NCBI GenBank assembly: GCA_905221605.1
Contig: CAJNDS010000613.1
Location: forward strand, 597,501 to 650,893
Length of the DNA stretch: 53,393 nucleotides
Direction: 5' to 3'
Source: Symbiodinium natans
Taxonomy: Eukaryota; Sar; Dinophyceae; Suessiales; Symbiodiniaceae
The translations under genes and the position numbers were made by a program. Below the pieces are notes generated by a model. The model worked only from the letters and a program-made list of their open reading frames with translations, did not search any database and had not been told where the DNA came from. Each line of letters opens with the position of its first letter. Within the stretch, counting starts at the first letter, position 1. Positions 22,273 through 33,595 of this stretch are shown here, one piece after another.

Positions 22273-25200
22273 CTACGAGGGGCCCCTCAAGCCACTGGCA
22301 GCATATGGAGATGGGGTATGCATCTGATTGAAGCTATACATGTTGCACCACCCCAAAAAGGAGTCAGATGCAGACAGCCAGTGATCATTCGGGTCCCCAA
22401 ACAAATGCTTGTCTACAGCATCTACAGCACTCTTACCTATCTTCTTCCCTTTCTTGGCGGCTGTGAAGTCGGGGTCGAACTTGATGCTCCACACACCAGT
22501 CTTCAAGAACTTGAGAAGGCCGATGCGGCTGTCCATTCTTTTCTTTGTCAAGGCATCAGCGAGGTCGTAGTCCGATGCCAGCCAACGAAGTTCACACCCA
22601 GCTCTGCTTAGGTTGTCCCGAAGCTGGAACGCCTGCAATGCCGAGCGCATGTTGCTCAGCCCAAGCAACGGCGACTCATTCAGCTCCACCGCGTCGTAAC
22701 CTCCTCGGGAGTCCGTGCATAACACTCCCTTCACCTTCAGGACTTGCTTCTCCGTGAGCTCCACCAAATCGCGACGAAGTTCACGGCGATGTTGTAGTCC
22801 TCCGGCCCCATGAAGCTCCGACCATAACAGTCTCGTCCGGAAGTTATGATCTTCCGCCTCCAAGATCGACTGCACCTCGGCGTCGTTCGATCCAATCGCC
22901 TTCCTTTTCAGCTTCCAACTGCGCCATGCCAGCAGTGACATCTCGCACACCTGGCCACTCAGACATTCAGGTCCTGCAGCCAACGTCACTAAGCCACCGG
23001 TTGAATCACCCTTCGGCCGGTTGTTGTGCGCCTGGTCGCCCATGGAGATGAAGACTACCTCCGTCCAGTGCTTGGCCTGGGGAAATTTCTTGAACTCCAG
23101 CTTTACTGGATTCTGTCTGACTTCCCCCACCATCATCTGTATCTCCCGCGCGGTCTCCAAGGTTCCGGACGTCACCACTTCTGTGAGAAGAAGGTTGCAG
23201 CGGGCTGTTAGCTGAGGTTGGGTTTGTATGGCCACCCACTGGAGTGCTCCCAGCGTGGTTCGGCAGGCCTCCACTTCTCGTCGTTCTAGAGGACCATTTT
23301 GTCGAAGACGATCAGGCTCAATCTCGATGTCCTGAATCGATTCGATGTAATACGACTGATCCACCACGATCTTGTTGAAGCCATTCTTGTCCTTGACCGT
23401 CGTTACATCAGTTCCAGCATGGCGGTAGGAGTTCTTCTTTGTCATTCCCCACTTGTAGGCATTGTTGATCTTCTCTTTGATTTCACACCACTCGGCCGAA
23501 GTTCCATCGCCAATTCGATGAAAATCATCCACATGACCACCCATGCTGCCAATCACTTTCGGGTGGTCCTCATCCATGTCGGTCTTTGACAACCAAACCC
23601 ACAAGCATCGCTCTCCAAGTACCGGTTGCGCTCCAAGCTCTGTCAATCGCTTATGCAGAGCTAGCCACAGTCCACGAGGTGCCGTCGTGCTGCCGCAGAT
23701 GTTCCGAAGGATTCTCATAATCCCTTCCGCGCCAACATCTAGTGCTTGACGAAGCTCTTCCACTCCTGTCGTCCACAGCTCCTGATCTGCTTCTGTGGGT
23801 TGCGTCTGCAGGAAGGCTGTAGCCAAGTCCAGCCCTTCAAGTTCCCATTGATGGTGCGCCGCCATGGTGTACAGGAGATTGCGACCAAGACTCGACTGCG
23901 CTGGGCTCGCTGTCTTGAAGGAAGGATCCAGCAGGCTTGGATGCTGGAACCCTAGTAGTACGATGCGAGCTTTGGCCTTTCGAGCGCCATCCTTCGTGTG
24001 CAACGTCGCCGGGTTCTTCTGGGAATCATCAAGGGCCTCCTGTCGGTCCTCAGGTGGCACCAGTTTCCATGTCAACACCCAGCGCGCCTTGACGATGCGA
24101 CTGCTTTCGTAGGCCTTCTTAATCTCCTCATCATCCAAGCACTTCCTCACCGCCTCATTCTTCAAGAACGAATCCACCTCCTTTGCCTTTGCCCTCGAGA
24201 ACAACGGTCGCTCATGTTCGGGTAGACGGCTGATGTTCACCTCGCAGTCCCTCATTTTCTTCACTATGAAGGTCACCGGGTTCCTTTCCATCATTTTCTT
24301 CTGTCGATTGCTCATGTGGTTCTCCAGGTCGAACTCAATTCTGAGGAACTCCTCCACATTGTCCATCACATTGAAGAGGTCCATTTCCTCCTCTTGCTTC
24401 GCCTCCAGCATTAACTGTTCCACCCAATTCTCACCAGCTGCATCAGAACCGCCACTATCTGTTGTCGAACGAGCTCTCTTCGGTTCCGGCAGTTCGTAAT
24501 CATTCACATCACCAACATGTTTCGTGGAACTTGAGGAAGTTGTCGTGGCTGTCGTTGTTGGTTCCTCATCTTCACCATCGTCCACCATCAGTCGCTCTCC
24601 CACGGGTTTCGCCACGTAGTCACCCGGTTGGAAGGTGACCTTTCGTCGGGCCCTGCGAATAGGCACGACCGTCGTCGTATCATCGGGTGCTTCCGGAAGT
24701 CGTGGCATCTCCACCTCATTCTCTCCGGGCTCCTCATCCACCACGTCATAGTACTCACGCTTCGGCACAATGTCCGCCAGGGATTTCCACATCGATGGAT
24801 TCTCGGCCCCAGAGGTCTCATACTGAAACCGCTCCACCTCCGTCACTGGCCTCACCGAGTGCGCCGAGCATCGTAGGAGTTGATTTCCAACCAACACCCA
24901 GAGAATGTGTCGTTTTCCTCCAGATTCTTTTTGGTGAGGTAGTACTTCAGAGAACACCACACGTCCTGGCCCAATCCAGTGAGGTCTCCCGGACTTTTTG
25001 TAGCCGCCACGAGGTCCCTTGCATTGTTCTTGCGGCCAGACTCGTCTCCAGACTTTCACCAAATCCAGGGGCTCGTAGTTCCGCAATGGTTGCCGCACAG
25101 AGGTGTTGCCAAGCTTCGATAGAACTCGTCGGGCACGTGTCTGGCGTGCCACTTCTTCTGCTCGCTGGCGAGCCACAACAAGTTGGGCGAAGTCGATCTT

Positions 25201-26265
25201 GGGGTCCACATGTTGGAACGTGCGCACATCCTCATCGGTGATGTTGTAGTTCCTGCCATAGGCCCACTGGAACGCGGAGAAGCCAGCAGTGTACTCGGTG
25301 GAGTTCAGCGCGGCGACAGCCAAGTGGAGCGTCACCTCAAGATCCTGATCCATGTTCTCAAGGTAGATGGCTGAAGCTGTAGATTTGACATCTTGCACTG
25401 AGGCTTCCACTGCTCCATGCGCCCAGCTCTCTTTCTCGGCCGTGTAGTGCAGTCCCACATTGATGGCCGATGCAAAGGCATGCGCTTGCTCCGAAACGTA
25501 TGGCTTTGCCGAGTCCAGCACAAGGATTCGCGGTTTTGGGAAGGTCGACAGCCAGCGTTCAGACACGGCCTTGATCAAATCGCTGCCCGACTCGTTCTTC
25601 ATCTGCAACAGGTCGTAGATCATGATGGGCTGTATCACTCTCAGTTTTGTAGCCAGATCTACCATGAGGATGAACTTCACCTTCTTCTTGCTTCCAGGTG
25701 GCACCCACTCACCAGCATCGACACCCACAGCTTCCCAGGCTTCGTACTGCTGATGCGTCGCTGCCGGCGGTATCTGGCTCGAACTTGTACCTCCTTGTTT
25801 CAGACTGGCACATGCTGGACAGTGGTATCGCTTGGCCACATCAATCTTCCATTGAGGATGACCAGCTTCTTGCACGATACGTCCCAGGTTCTTGTTGGAT
25901 GGGTGACCAGCGGTTTTGTGGAATTTGGCAACCTTGGCGGTCCATCGTTCGAGCTCTGCCTTGGGCACGGGTCCACCGTCGAGAAGCTTTGGTACTTCAT
26001 CGCCACGAGATTCTGAGGGATCGCCGCGAGATTCTAGGGGATCGCCACGAGATTCTAGGGGATCGCCACGAGATTCTAGTGGATCGCCATGAGATTCTAG
26101 GGGATATAGATTTCCCCCAGTGAGTGGGAACGCCAGAGCTCGTAGATCCTTGAGTTCTTTTGCATCCCAATGTGGAATGGACCGCGTTGTGAAAGCCGAG
26201 ATGGTGATCCGGTATCCAGTCCAAGCTTGCGTTGCATGCCATTGATCAGGATCAAAGATCACCAC
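22273..26265 (-). pseudogene. Ty1/copia pol: integrase, reverse transcriptase, RNase H
   Basis: A 1,330-codon frame. In order: HHCC zinc region (residues about 115-150, ending YHCPACASL); integrase core with VGVDAGEW (about 182), LVLDSAKPY (about 250) and GAVEAS (about 286); reverse transcriptase of RVT_2 type from about residue 660 (KARIVLLGFQHPS; catalytic GGHVDDF about 909, HVDD in place of YVDD); RNase H with GDQAHNN, SNDAEV, LCTDSRGG (about 1,182) and DLADALTKK (about 1,237). Residues about 55-90 carry five copies of a LESRGDP heptad. This frame is itself uninterrupted. It was probably fused to the Gag frame upstream, from which a frameshift and the TGA at 26,317-26,319 separate it. Role: integration and reverse transcription of the element RNA. 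Confidence 0.9.
25985..26105 (-). repeat. 21-bp tandem repeat inside copia pol
   Basis: Five copies of the 21-mer ggatcgccacgagattctag with small changes, in frame, encoding LES(R/H)GDP. It lies just upstream of the integrase zinc region. Confidence 0.9.
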
Positions 26266-29200
26266 CTGATTCCTTGTGGAAAGCTCGTAGCCGCTCCAAA
26301 GCTGCCCACCATGCCATCAACTCACCTTCGGTACTCCAGGCGGGGCTTCACCATGTAGCCAAAGTTCCCCGCCGGCGTAGGCACTAACTCCAACCAGGAT
26401 GTTCACGGACTCCTTGAAATTGTGTACATGATCATGATGCTGGTCCAGGTCTGGTTCGGCACTCGGGATTTGATGAAGGCATTCAGGTAGCGACATGTCC
26501 AGGGGTGTTGCCAGGTATGTTTGGTTATCCCATGCAGGCCACCATGTGAGTATGCCCCATACATCTGATAGGTGACTCCAGCCTGGCTCCCCCGCGATCT
26601 CATGGGTCCACGGCTTGTTTTGGCGTCCTGCATCAGAACCAGAATTGCCTCACATCGTTGGAACGAAAAATCCTGTTCGCCAAGCGCAATCTTTGCCTCG
26701 AACTCGGAATCCAGCTCAGCCACAGGTCTGGGGATGCGGCTGACAAGAACATCTTTCTCATCATCTTCATCAGAGTCCTGAACGCTTTCCCGGGAGAGCA
26801 ACATTTGAAGATGCCGGCCTGGAACATGTTGCGCCTTCCAGTGACGTGTGATGGCTTGGACCAACTTCCAAGGGTAGTACGCGGACTTTTCGGTCTCCTG
26901 GCCTTCGATGACAGCATGAACATGATTCCCAGGACACACCTTCGCCCTGAAGTTCTTGTGGAACAGCTCGTCCGTGGTCTTCACCATCCATTTCTTCCTG
27001 AGGAAGGCATCACCGGTCGCATTCTTCATGCCATAGTTACAGCCATCAATTCTGCAGGAAAGCCAGGGAACCCCACGTTGTTCAAGGTCTTGTTGTAGGC
27101 CCAGAAGTGCTTCCTCACGCCATCCAGCATAGGGGTATGGCCATTCGAAGTAGATTTGGACATCCTCAATCTCATCCACGGTTTCCTTGACGAAGAACCG
27201 TACTTCACGAAGGAGCCGTCGTTCTCGACGTCGATACGCCTCCAGCTGCTCCATCTTCTCCGGCGTGTTATAGTTCACCGTTGTCCAAGCGCACCACTTG
27301 GTACATGGCAAAGACAGCCAGATGCGTCGAGGTCGGTGTACTTGACGTAGAGCCTTAAGCCGACACCATGTCTCCTTCTTGTAGAGGTCGTAACCAGCAG
27401 CGAGGTTGATTCGTCTTGGACACAACCCTTGCTCTTGGGCTGCTTCGCTCAACCAGCTGTGAGGTGCACAGGCTACTTCCCAGAGACCATCGCGTCCATC
27501 CAGGTGCAATCCCATGAGGTGGTTGGCCAGCACGGCTGTCATCAGCGTCGCCATCTTCATCACTTGCTTGCCGGCAAAGAGCGGTAGTTCACCCCTTACT
27601 GGCCGCCCCGCTCCATCTCGTATGCCATGGCCAGATTCTGATCCTCGGTCTCGGATGCCAGTTGCCAGCTTCCCGTCGATGACTCGCCGGTCGTCAGTGG
27701 GCTTCCCGAGGTTGTAGTCGGCGTTGGTCGTGTTGTTGCGCGGACTTTCATCCCAGGGTTCTTCACCTCGGAAATGGCCGCCATGAGCTGCTCCTCCGCA
27801 TCGATTTTCCGTTGCATCGCACGACATATAGTCGCTGTTGGCTGAAAGTCGCCCATCAGGGGGTGCAGCTCGGTCAGCATCCGCCGGACCATCTCGGGGT
27901 TCTTCACCATCGTTGTCGCCCCATGTGACCCGCTCCTTGGCACGTAGGACAACCTCAGGTCGCACACTGCGCAATGTGTCCATTGGCCGTGGGGGTTCTG
28001 CTTGGGGGTGTCCGCCACGTGCCGGTTGTAGCATGGCCACTGCTTTGATGATGCCCGCGGATCTCTCGTGTCGCCCTCCAGAGCTCTCGACGGATCCAGC
28101 GGTCGAGCTTTGGCCTTTGGGGTCTTCTCCTTGATGCCGGTCACCACAATCTTCTCCTGCTCGGGCGCCAGCTGCCGAGGGGCATATGCCGCCATCAGGC
28201 ACAGAACGAAAAGAGGAAGTCGTCGAGGATGCGGTTGCTACTGCAGCACCACACATTGAAGCCGACGTGGCTGTTGGTGCAGCAGGTTGCGCAAGCTGGC
28301 ATGCATGCGCATGTTCATACATACTCCACATCCTATCCCTGGCAGCTTGTAACTCTTGCTCATCGAGTTCCTCGTCCCTGCACGTCATGCTCATCCACAG
28401 CGTCCCTAGCTCCAGAAACTGATGTTCAACATGAGCATGACCACGGCTTGCTTGGGGGCGTACAAGTACTTGGGCATGTCCATCTAGATTTCGCTGGCCA
28501 TTGGTTAGGTACTCCACAATGTCAAGGGTGTAGTGGCCTTTGGGGCTGACTTGGAGTTGATATATCTCAGGTTTGGGCTCCTTGGTGTTCATGGCAAGGC
28601 CTGTCGCAAAGTCTATCATCATTCCAACACCCTTTCGTCCAAGGTAATCCATGCCAACCAAGACAGGCACGAGGGCTTGCTTATCGAGTTGAGCTTGGTA
28701 ATACTCGGCAGGATTGGGAAGGGTGTACAAGGAAAAGTGTCGGGGGCTACCACTAACATCACTCGTGAGATGTACTCTGCATAGTGCACGTCCCCACTTC
28801 CCATTGCCAAACCAGAAATACGGGCGCGAGGACTGGTCAAGTTCGATGCGGGCTCCCTTGTCCTGAGTGAGAACAGCTGCTATCAAATCCTTGACTACCG
28901 CCTCAGGTGCCGCGGATGCCGTGGCGCCACAATCGATCATGCCCTGCTGGGGACTCAAGGGCGTAGTGGTTGCCGACGCCATCTCCATCACATCCGTCAA
29001 CTCTAGTCCTCCTAGGAAGAGGTCTTGTGCGTAGACATTCACGGTTCTCAGGCCACTCTCCTTGTTCTTGCCCTTGCTCTTCCCTTTCCAGATCGCCTGT
29101 CCTTCCAGCCACATGCCCTTCTTGGACTTGCCCTTCGCCTTTCCTTTCCCCTTGCCGATGTAGTAGCCGTTGAAGTCGTCGGCGCTCATGTGGTAGCCGT

Positions 29201-30245
29201 ACTTGGACTTGCTCTTGCCCTTGCTGGGGTGACGGCGGTCCGGGCACTCACGCATGAAGTGGTTGCCACCACAGATGTAGCATCGCCCCGAACCACCCAT
29301 CTGCGCCGTGGCCCCGAAGCCTCTGTCCTTCCGCAAGGCCTGGGTCGCCTTCTGGGCATCGCTCCATGTCCTCTGTGCTTCCAGGGCCAATGCTTCCGCC
29401 ATCTTCTCCGCCTTCTGTAGCTCCTGGAGCTTTTCATCGACCACGCCTCCATCATCAGGATGTTCGTTTGCTGCCGCCTGGTAGTTCTCGTGGTCGTCGG
29501 TCCACCAGTCGTTCTCGCCCTGGGCATAGTAGCTGTCCATCCACCAGCCATCATCGTCATCCCACCAATCTTGGTAGTAGGCCTCGTGGTCCTGGTCGTC
29601 GTACTCCGCAAAGTGGGCTGAGTAGCCACCACCACCATGATGGCCGCCACCACGCTGCCCAAGCAGCTGCTCATCCCACAAGCTTTGCAAGGCCGATGCC
29701 ACAACTTCGTAGTCCAGGCTGTTCTTCGTCGAGCTGAGGATGTCACGCTTTCCTCGGCACTCAGCCCGGCGGCTTGCAGTAGCCTCCATCCACGAAGCAC
29801 GCCCATGATGAACGAGTCCGCCACCGACAGCTCGTCGATGGGTTCCTGGACAGCCGGTATCTCAGATGGCACTGGCGTTGCAACTCGCTGTGAACCATCT
29901 CGTCGGCTGGGCGATGAGCCAGTGGCCGCTCGCTGTTGCGGGGTACGAGGGTCTTCACGATCTCGGTCGGTTTCACATCCTTCATCCACTGCACGTTCAC
30001 CTTCGGTTGGATCGATGTCTTCGGCGGGTTCTCCGCGCTGGTCTTGGTCATAATCCTCTTCGCCATTCCACTCATCATACCACTAGCTCCACTGTTCTCC
30101 GCCGCCATCATCCACCGGTGGCAGGCCAAAGTCTCTCTTCTCTTGGGAGATCCCAAGTTTCTCCTCATGCAAGCGGATGATCGCCTCCGTGAACTCTTCA
30201 TGGACCAGAGTCTCCCTTACCCAGAGAGCCCAATGTTGCTTAATT
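26266..30245 (-). pseudogene. Ty1/copia gag-protease with MTase-like insert, broken
   Basis: The main frame is 26,403-29,789 (1,128 codons). It has an acidic, tryptophan/tyrosine-rich Gag part, a zinc knuckle CYICGGNHFMREC (C-x2-C-x3-H-x4-C, about residue 169), a lysine/glycine-rich tract, an aspartic-protease start MIDCGATAS (about 286), and a domain at about 766-980 with WEVACAPHSWLS, GYDLY, LSLPCTKWC and SAYYPWK. The N-terminal Gag lies in another frame back to about 30,245 (ALWVRETLVHEEF), interrupted by a TAG near 30,087 and joined by a frameshift near 29,750. A second frameshift near 26,450 and a TGA at 26,317-26,319 separate it from pol. No long terminal repeats were recognised; the 5' end stops at an AT-rich TTAATTAA-bearing stretch. 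Confidence 0.8.
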
Positions 30246-30359
30246 AACTTTCGTGCTTATTTAAGCAAACTTTAAATAAGAAAGGTTCCTAATTATAAGA
30301 AAGGTACACCTTCCTTAATTAACGTGCAAAAAACATTGGTTAAATGTGGTGGCACATGG

Positions 30360-30849
30360 ACACCAACAACACACACACATCAACACACACACACAACACA
30401 ACACACAACACACAACACACAACACACACAACAAACACACACACACACACACACACAACACACAACACACAACACACAACACACACAACACACACAACAC
30501 ACACAACACACACAACACACACAACACACAACACACACAACAAACACACACACACACAACACACAACACACAACACACAACACACAACACACAACACACA
30601 CAACACACACAACACACACAACACACACAACACACACAACACACACAACACACACAACACACACAACACACACAACACACACAACACACACAACACACAC
30701 AACACACACAACACACACAACACACACAACACACACACACACACACACACAACACACAACACACACAACACACACAACACACACAACACACACAACACAC
30801 ACAGACACCTCACACACACACACACACAGACAACCCCACACACACACAC

Positions 30850-30884
<35 letters not shown>

Positions 30885-30905
30885 CACCCCACAGACCATG
30901 CACAC
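30360..30905. repeat. CA-rich satellite with 9-bp periodicity
   Basis: Long run of cacaacacac-type units: stretches of AC interrupted by an extra A so that acacacaac repeats with period 9, then pure (AC)n near 30,840-30,885. Open frames of about 200 codons on both strands here are artefacts. Confidence 0.95.
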
Positions 30906-31171
30906 ACCACACACACATGCCATGCAACATCAAGCAAAAACCATTCACGAAAGTAGATCATGAAAATTGCATGCCCCCGAAGCATGAAATGCAGCACTCC
31001 CCAGGGGAGCAGCTATATATCATGCCTGCAGTGCAATGGAGATCTTTGTTTCTCTCAGAGTGCCGAAAGCAATTAAGCACCTGTTGCTTGGCACAAAAGA
31101 TTCGCAACACAAGGTGAGACTGCATGCAAGCATGGGCTGTGCAAGCCCCCCCCCCCTTCGATCTTGGTTTG
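30906..31171. other. 3' flank of the transposase-like gene
   Basis: No gene. Contains palindrome tccccagggga at 30,998-31,008 and two repeats of a gcttggcaca/aacacaa pattern (31,087 and 31,200). Confidence 0.5.
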
Positions 31172-32869
31172 TTACAGAGGGCCGAAAATTGGGATCTGGT
31201 GCTTGGCATAGAACATTTGCAACACAATGTGAGACAAAACATTGGCTGTGTTAGCCCCTCCCCTTCTCTCCCCTATATGGGCCAGGCTTCCCCCGAAGTC
31301 CTCGTCGCGATAATTCCAATGCAAGCTTGGGGAGTCCAAGCTTTCCTCGCAGAGGTGAAGGAAAAGGTGGTGCTTGGGTTTGAAGCGCCAGACCGACTGA
31401 TTGCTGTACAGGGTAGCCAAGCTAGCATACAAAAGCAAAAACTTTCGGCAGGCTGCAGCTAGCTTATTCCTATCAAAACGAGCAGGACTCAAATGGGAAT
31501 AGCACTCTTGCAGATACTTCCCTGCATCCGTTGCTGCCCGATGCTCAGCAGTGTCCCCAGTGAGGAAGTGCTCACAAGCTTCAGAGATCCACGGGATGAG
31601 GCACCTAGCCTCGCCAGCTTTGCATCGTAGCTTTGGGCTTGCAGCATTTTGCTTTTTGATCATTCCGGCTGTGAGATTGTCCAGTCTGGACTCAGCATTG
31701 CTCCGTCTGTAAAAATCCTGCACATGTTTGAACAAGCAAGCCAGTTTCTCTGTTGGGCTTCCGGGGATTTCCTTGAGGATTGTGTGCATCAAAGAGCCCA
31801 AATAGTCCGCCGCGACCCCCTGGTCGACACAATGCAACCAATCTATTGCAAAAACATCGGTCCTGAAGCCCGGACATGCAAACAAGGGGGAACATGATCC
31901 GTGTGCTGCAAAAATCCTACCAACCAGCTCCCAGTGTGTAAGTGGAAGCTGTCGCCATGGAGCTGTGCTGCTAGCGTCCATGAAGCTGAGATTTGTCTTG
32001 TTGGCTTGGCATCGGTAGCAGCAGGCATCTGTCTGAGACCAAGCTGGTAGGCGAAAAACACTTTTGAATGCAGCCCAATCGCCCCGGACCTCCACCAATA
32101 TGCCCTTTGCATGCAAGCTCCTGCCAGCAAGTTTAGCACGTTTGCCTTTTAACTCTTCTCCATGTGGCCCATACTTGGGGAAAACACCTTCAGCAAGGCA
32201 GGTGAGCGACCAGGCCAACACGTGCATAATGGCATCGAGAGTAGAAGTTTTTGCACAGTGTCCCTTGTAGAGTGCTGTTAGGGGAAATCGCATTGAAGCA
32301 AGATCACCCCCGACATGAGGAAAATTCATCGTGACGACCTCGAGGGATTCCGACCTGTCATACTTTACTGGAACACCGTCAAGCCATAAACCAATCGGGA
32401 GAAGTCTCTCATCCCGAAATCCCAGCTCTTTGGAAACATTATCCAAGTGCTGCGAACAAGCTGCTCTCAAGCTGTCTAGCTTCCAAAAGCTGTCATCATG
32501 GTTATTCCACAGAGCAATACAACTGACGAGCTCGTGGGGCAGCATGATCTCGATGGGCCCCGTCTCAGCTGCACATGTTTTGCGATTCCACAAGGGTACT
32601 TTGGTGCAAAAAACACCTGGCCATTTCTTGTCCTTTTTCAGCTTTCGAAGAAGATCTCTGTGAGCATGGCTGCTGTCAGCAACTTGGGCAAGCTCGGCGG
32701 ATTCTCTGGGGTCGTGCTGTTGACTGTCAGCATACAGGGACCTGGCTCGCTTCGCACTCACAGATCCTGATAGAAATAAATCAGCCACATTCTCCCGGAG
32801 CCTTCTACCAGCGAAGTCATGCTTGGAAGCATGGCTCTCATACACAGCATTCTTGGACAGCATAAGCAA
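31172..32869 (-). CDS. Probable DDE transposase, Tnp2/Plavaka-like, dinoflagellate type
   Basis: An intronless frame of 565 codons. By layout it fits a CACTA/Plavaka-like transposase: a first acidic residue in GLWLDGVPVKYDRSES (about residue 164), a second in EVRGDW (about 262), a CYRC zinc pair (about 285), then DWLHCVDQGVAADYLG (about 341) in the place of the family's H-x3-LG segment, KPKHHLFLHL (about 497) and YRDEDFGG with GERRGG (about 520). The N-terminal quarter (KWPGVF, LPHELV) resembles proteins abundant in Symbiodiniaceae predictions, from memory. The family call is inference without a search. No stop or frameshift breaks it, so it may be recent. Flanking 11-bp palindromes at 30,998 and 33,102 could mark element ends. 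Confidence 0.55.
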   Translation of the reverse strand: MLMLSKNAVYESHASKHDFAGRRLRENVADLFLSGSVSAKRARSLYADSQQHDPRESAELAQVADSSHAHRDLLRKLKKDKKWPGVFCTKVPLWNRKTCAAETGPIEIMLPHELVSCIALWNNHDDSFWKLDSLRAACSQHLDNVSKELGFRDERLLPIGLWLDGVPVKYDRSESLEVVTMNFPHVGGDLASMRFPLTALYKGHCAKTSTLDAIMHVLAWSLTCLAEGVFPKYGPHGEELKGKRAKLAGRSLHAKGILVEVRGDWAAFKSVFRLPAWSQTDACCYRCQANKTNLSFMDASSTAPWRQLPLTHWELVGRIFAAHGSCSPLFACPGFRTDVFAIDWLHCVDQGVAADYLGSLMHTILKEIPGSPTEKLACLFKHVQDFYRRSNAESRLDNLTAGMIKKQNAASPKLRCKAGEARCLIPWISEACEHFLTGDTAEHRAATDAGKYLQECYSHLSPARFDRNKLAAACRKFLLLYASLATLYSNQSVWRFKPKHHLFLHLCEESLDSPSLHWNYRDEDFGGSLAHIGERRGGANTANVLSHIVLQMFYAKHQIPIFGPL

Positions 32870-32934
32870 AACAGACGTCTTGTACTATCTACAGCAACCG
32901 ATGCTGTGAAACAAGGTTTAGGGTGAAAGGTTGG

Positions 32935-33035
32935 AACGGTGAAGGGTTTAGGGTTTAGAGTGTTTAGGGTTTCGGGTGTTCAGGGTTTAGGGTGTTTAGG
33001 GTTTAGGGTGTTTAGGGCTTGAGGGTTTAGAAGTC
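32935..33035. repeat. Degenerate telomere-type array (TTTAGGG)
   Basis: Mixed units gtttagggt, gtttagagt and gttcagggt, about ten in number, upstream of the transposase-like gene. TTTAGGG is the telomere unit reported for several dinoflagellates. Confidence 0.8.
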
Positions 33036-33595
33036 ATCCATTCACCTTAATAAGTAGCTGAGACAAACGATGGCGAGTACATTGATTGAACATGCACTTC
33101 ATCCCCAGGGGAGAGTTGCAGGCATCGTCGCTGAGAGAAGCTGGCATGGAGCACGACTGTTTTTTTTTTCATTCCTGTGTCGCTGTGCTTGTCCTGCGAG
33201 TCAGCCAACATGAAGAAACTCGCACTCATCATGGTAGCATTGATACAACATTTTTTTCAGGGAAGGTCTCTCCTCCAGATCCGCGCAATCGGGGGCCATG
33301 AGAACCAGCACCTCCGGAACTGTGTCTATATACCTATAACATATATGTGTGTATATATAATAGATGTACACAGCTGGGTTTTGTTGTATAGACATGTACA
33401 CAGGCATGCAGGCAGGCATGCAGAACAGGTATTTCGCACTGGAGCATAAGCTGCAAACTGTGGGTCCACGACGAATCGAAGAAACACACCTCGGTGCTCG
33501 AACTGTCAACATTCCAAGGCCTTGGGATGCTAGAGGCTTTGTTTCAGCAACGGCTACGATCAAAATGCCATGGCTGCTACTCAAAAGTAATTCCC
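33036..33595. other. Intergenic spacer
   Basis: No gene seen. Holds palindrome tccccagggga (33,102-33,112), a TA-rich microsatellite around 33,330-33,365 and a (CAGG/CATG) tract near 33,400-33,425. Confidence 0.45.

Noticed and set aside
26296-26324. A 24-base GTGAGT...GGGCAG mini-intron removing the copia TGA
   Set aside because: It keeps phase and would remove the stop, but it is far shorter than any other intron here and the element is otherwise broken.
30315-31117. Several frames of about 200-260 codons, both strands
   Set aside because: They are translations of CA repeats (His/Thr or Cys/Val).
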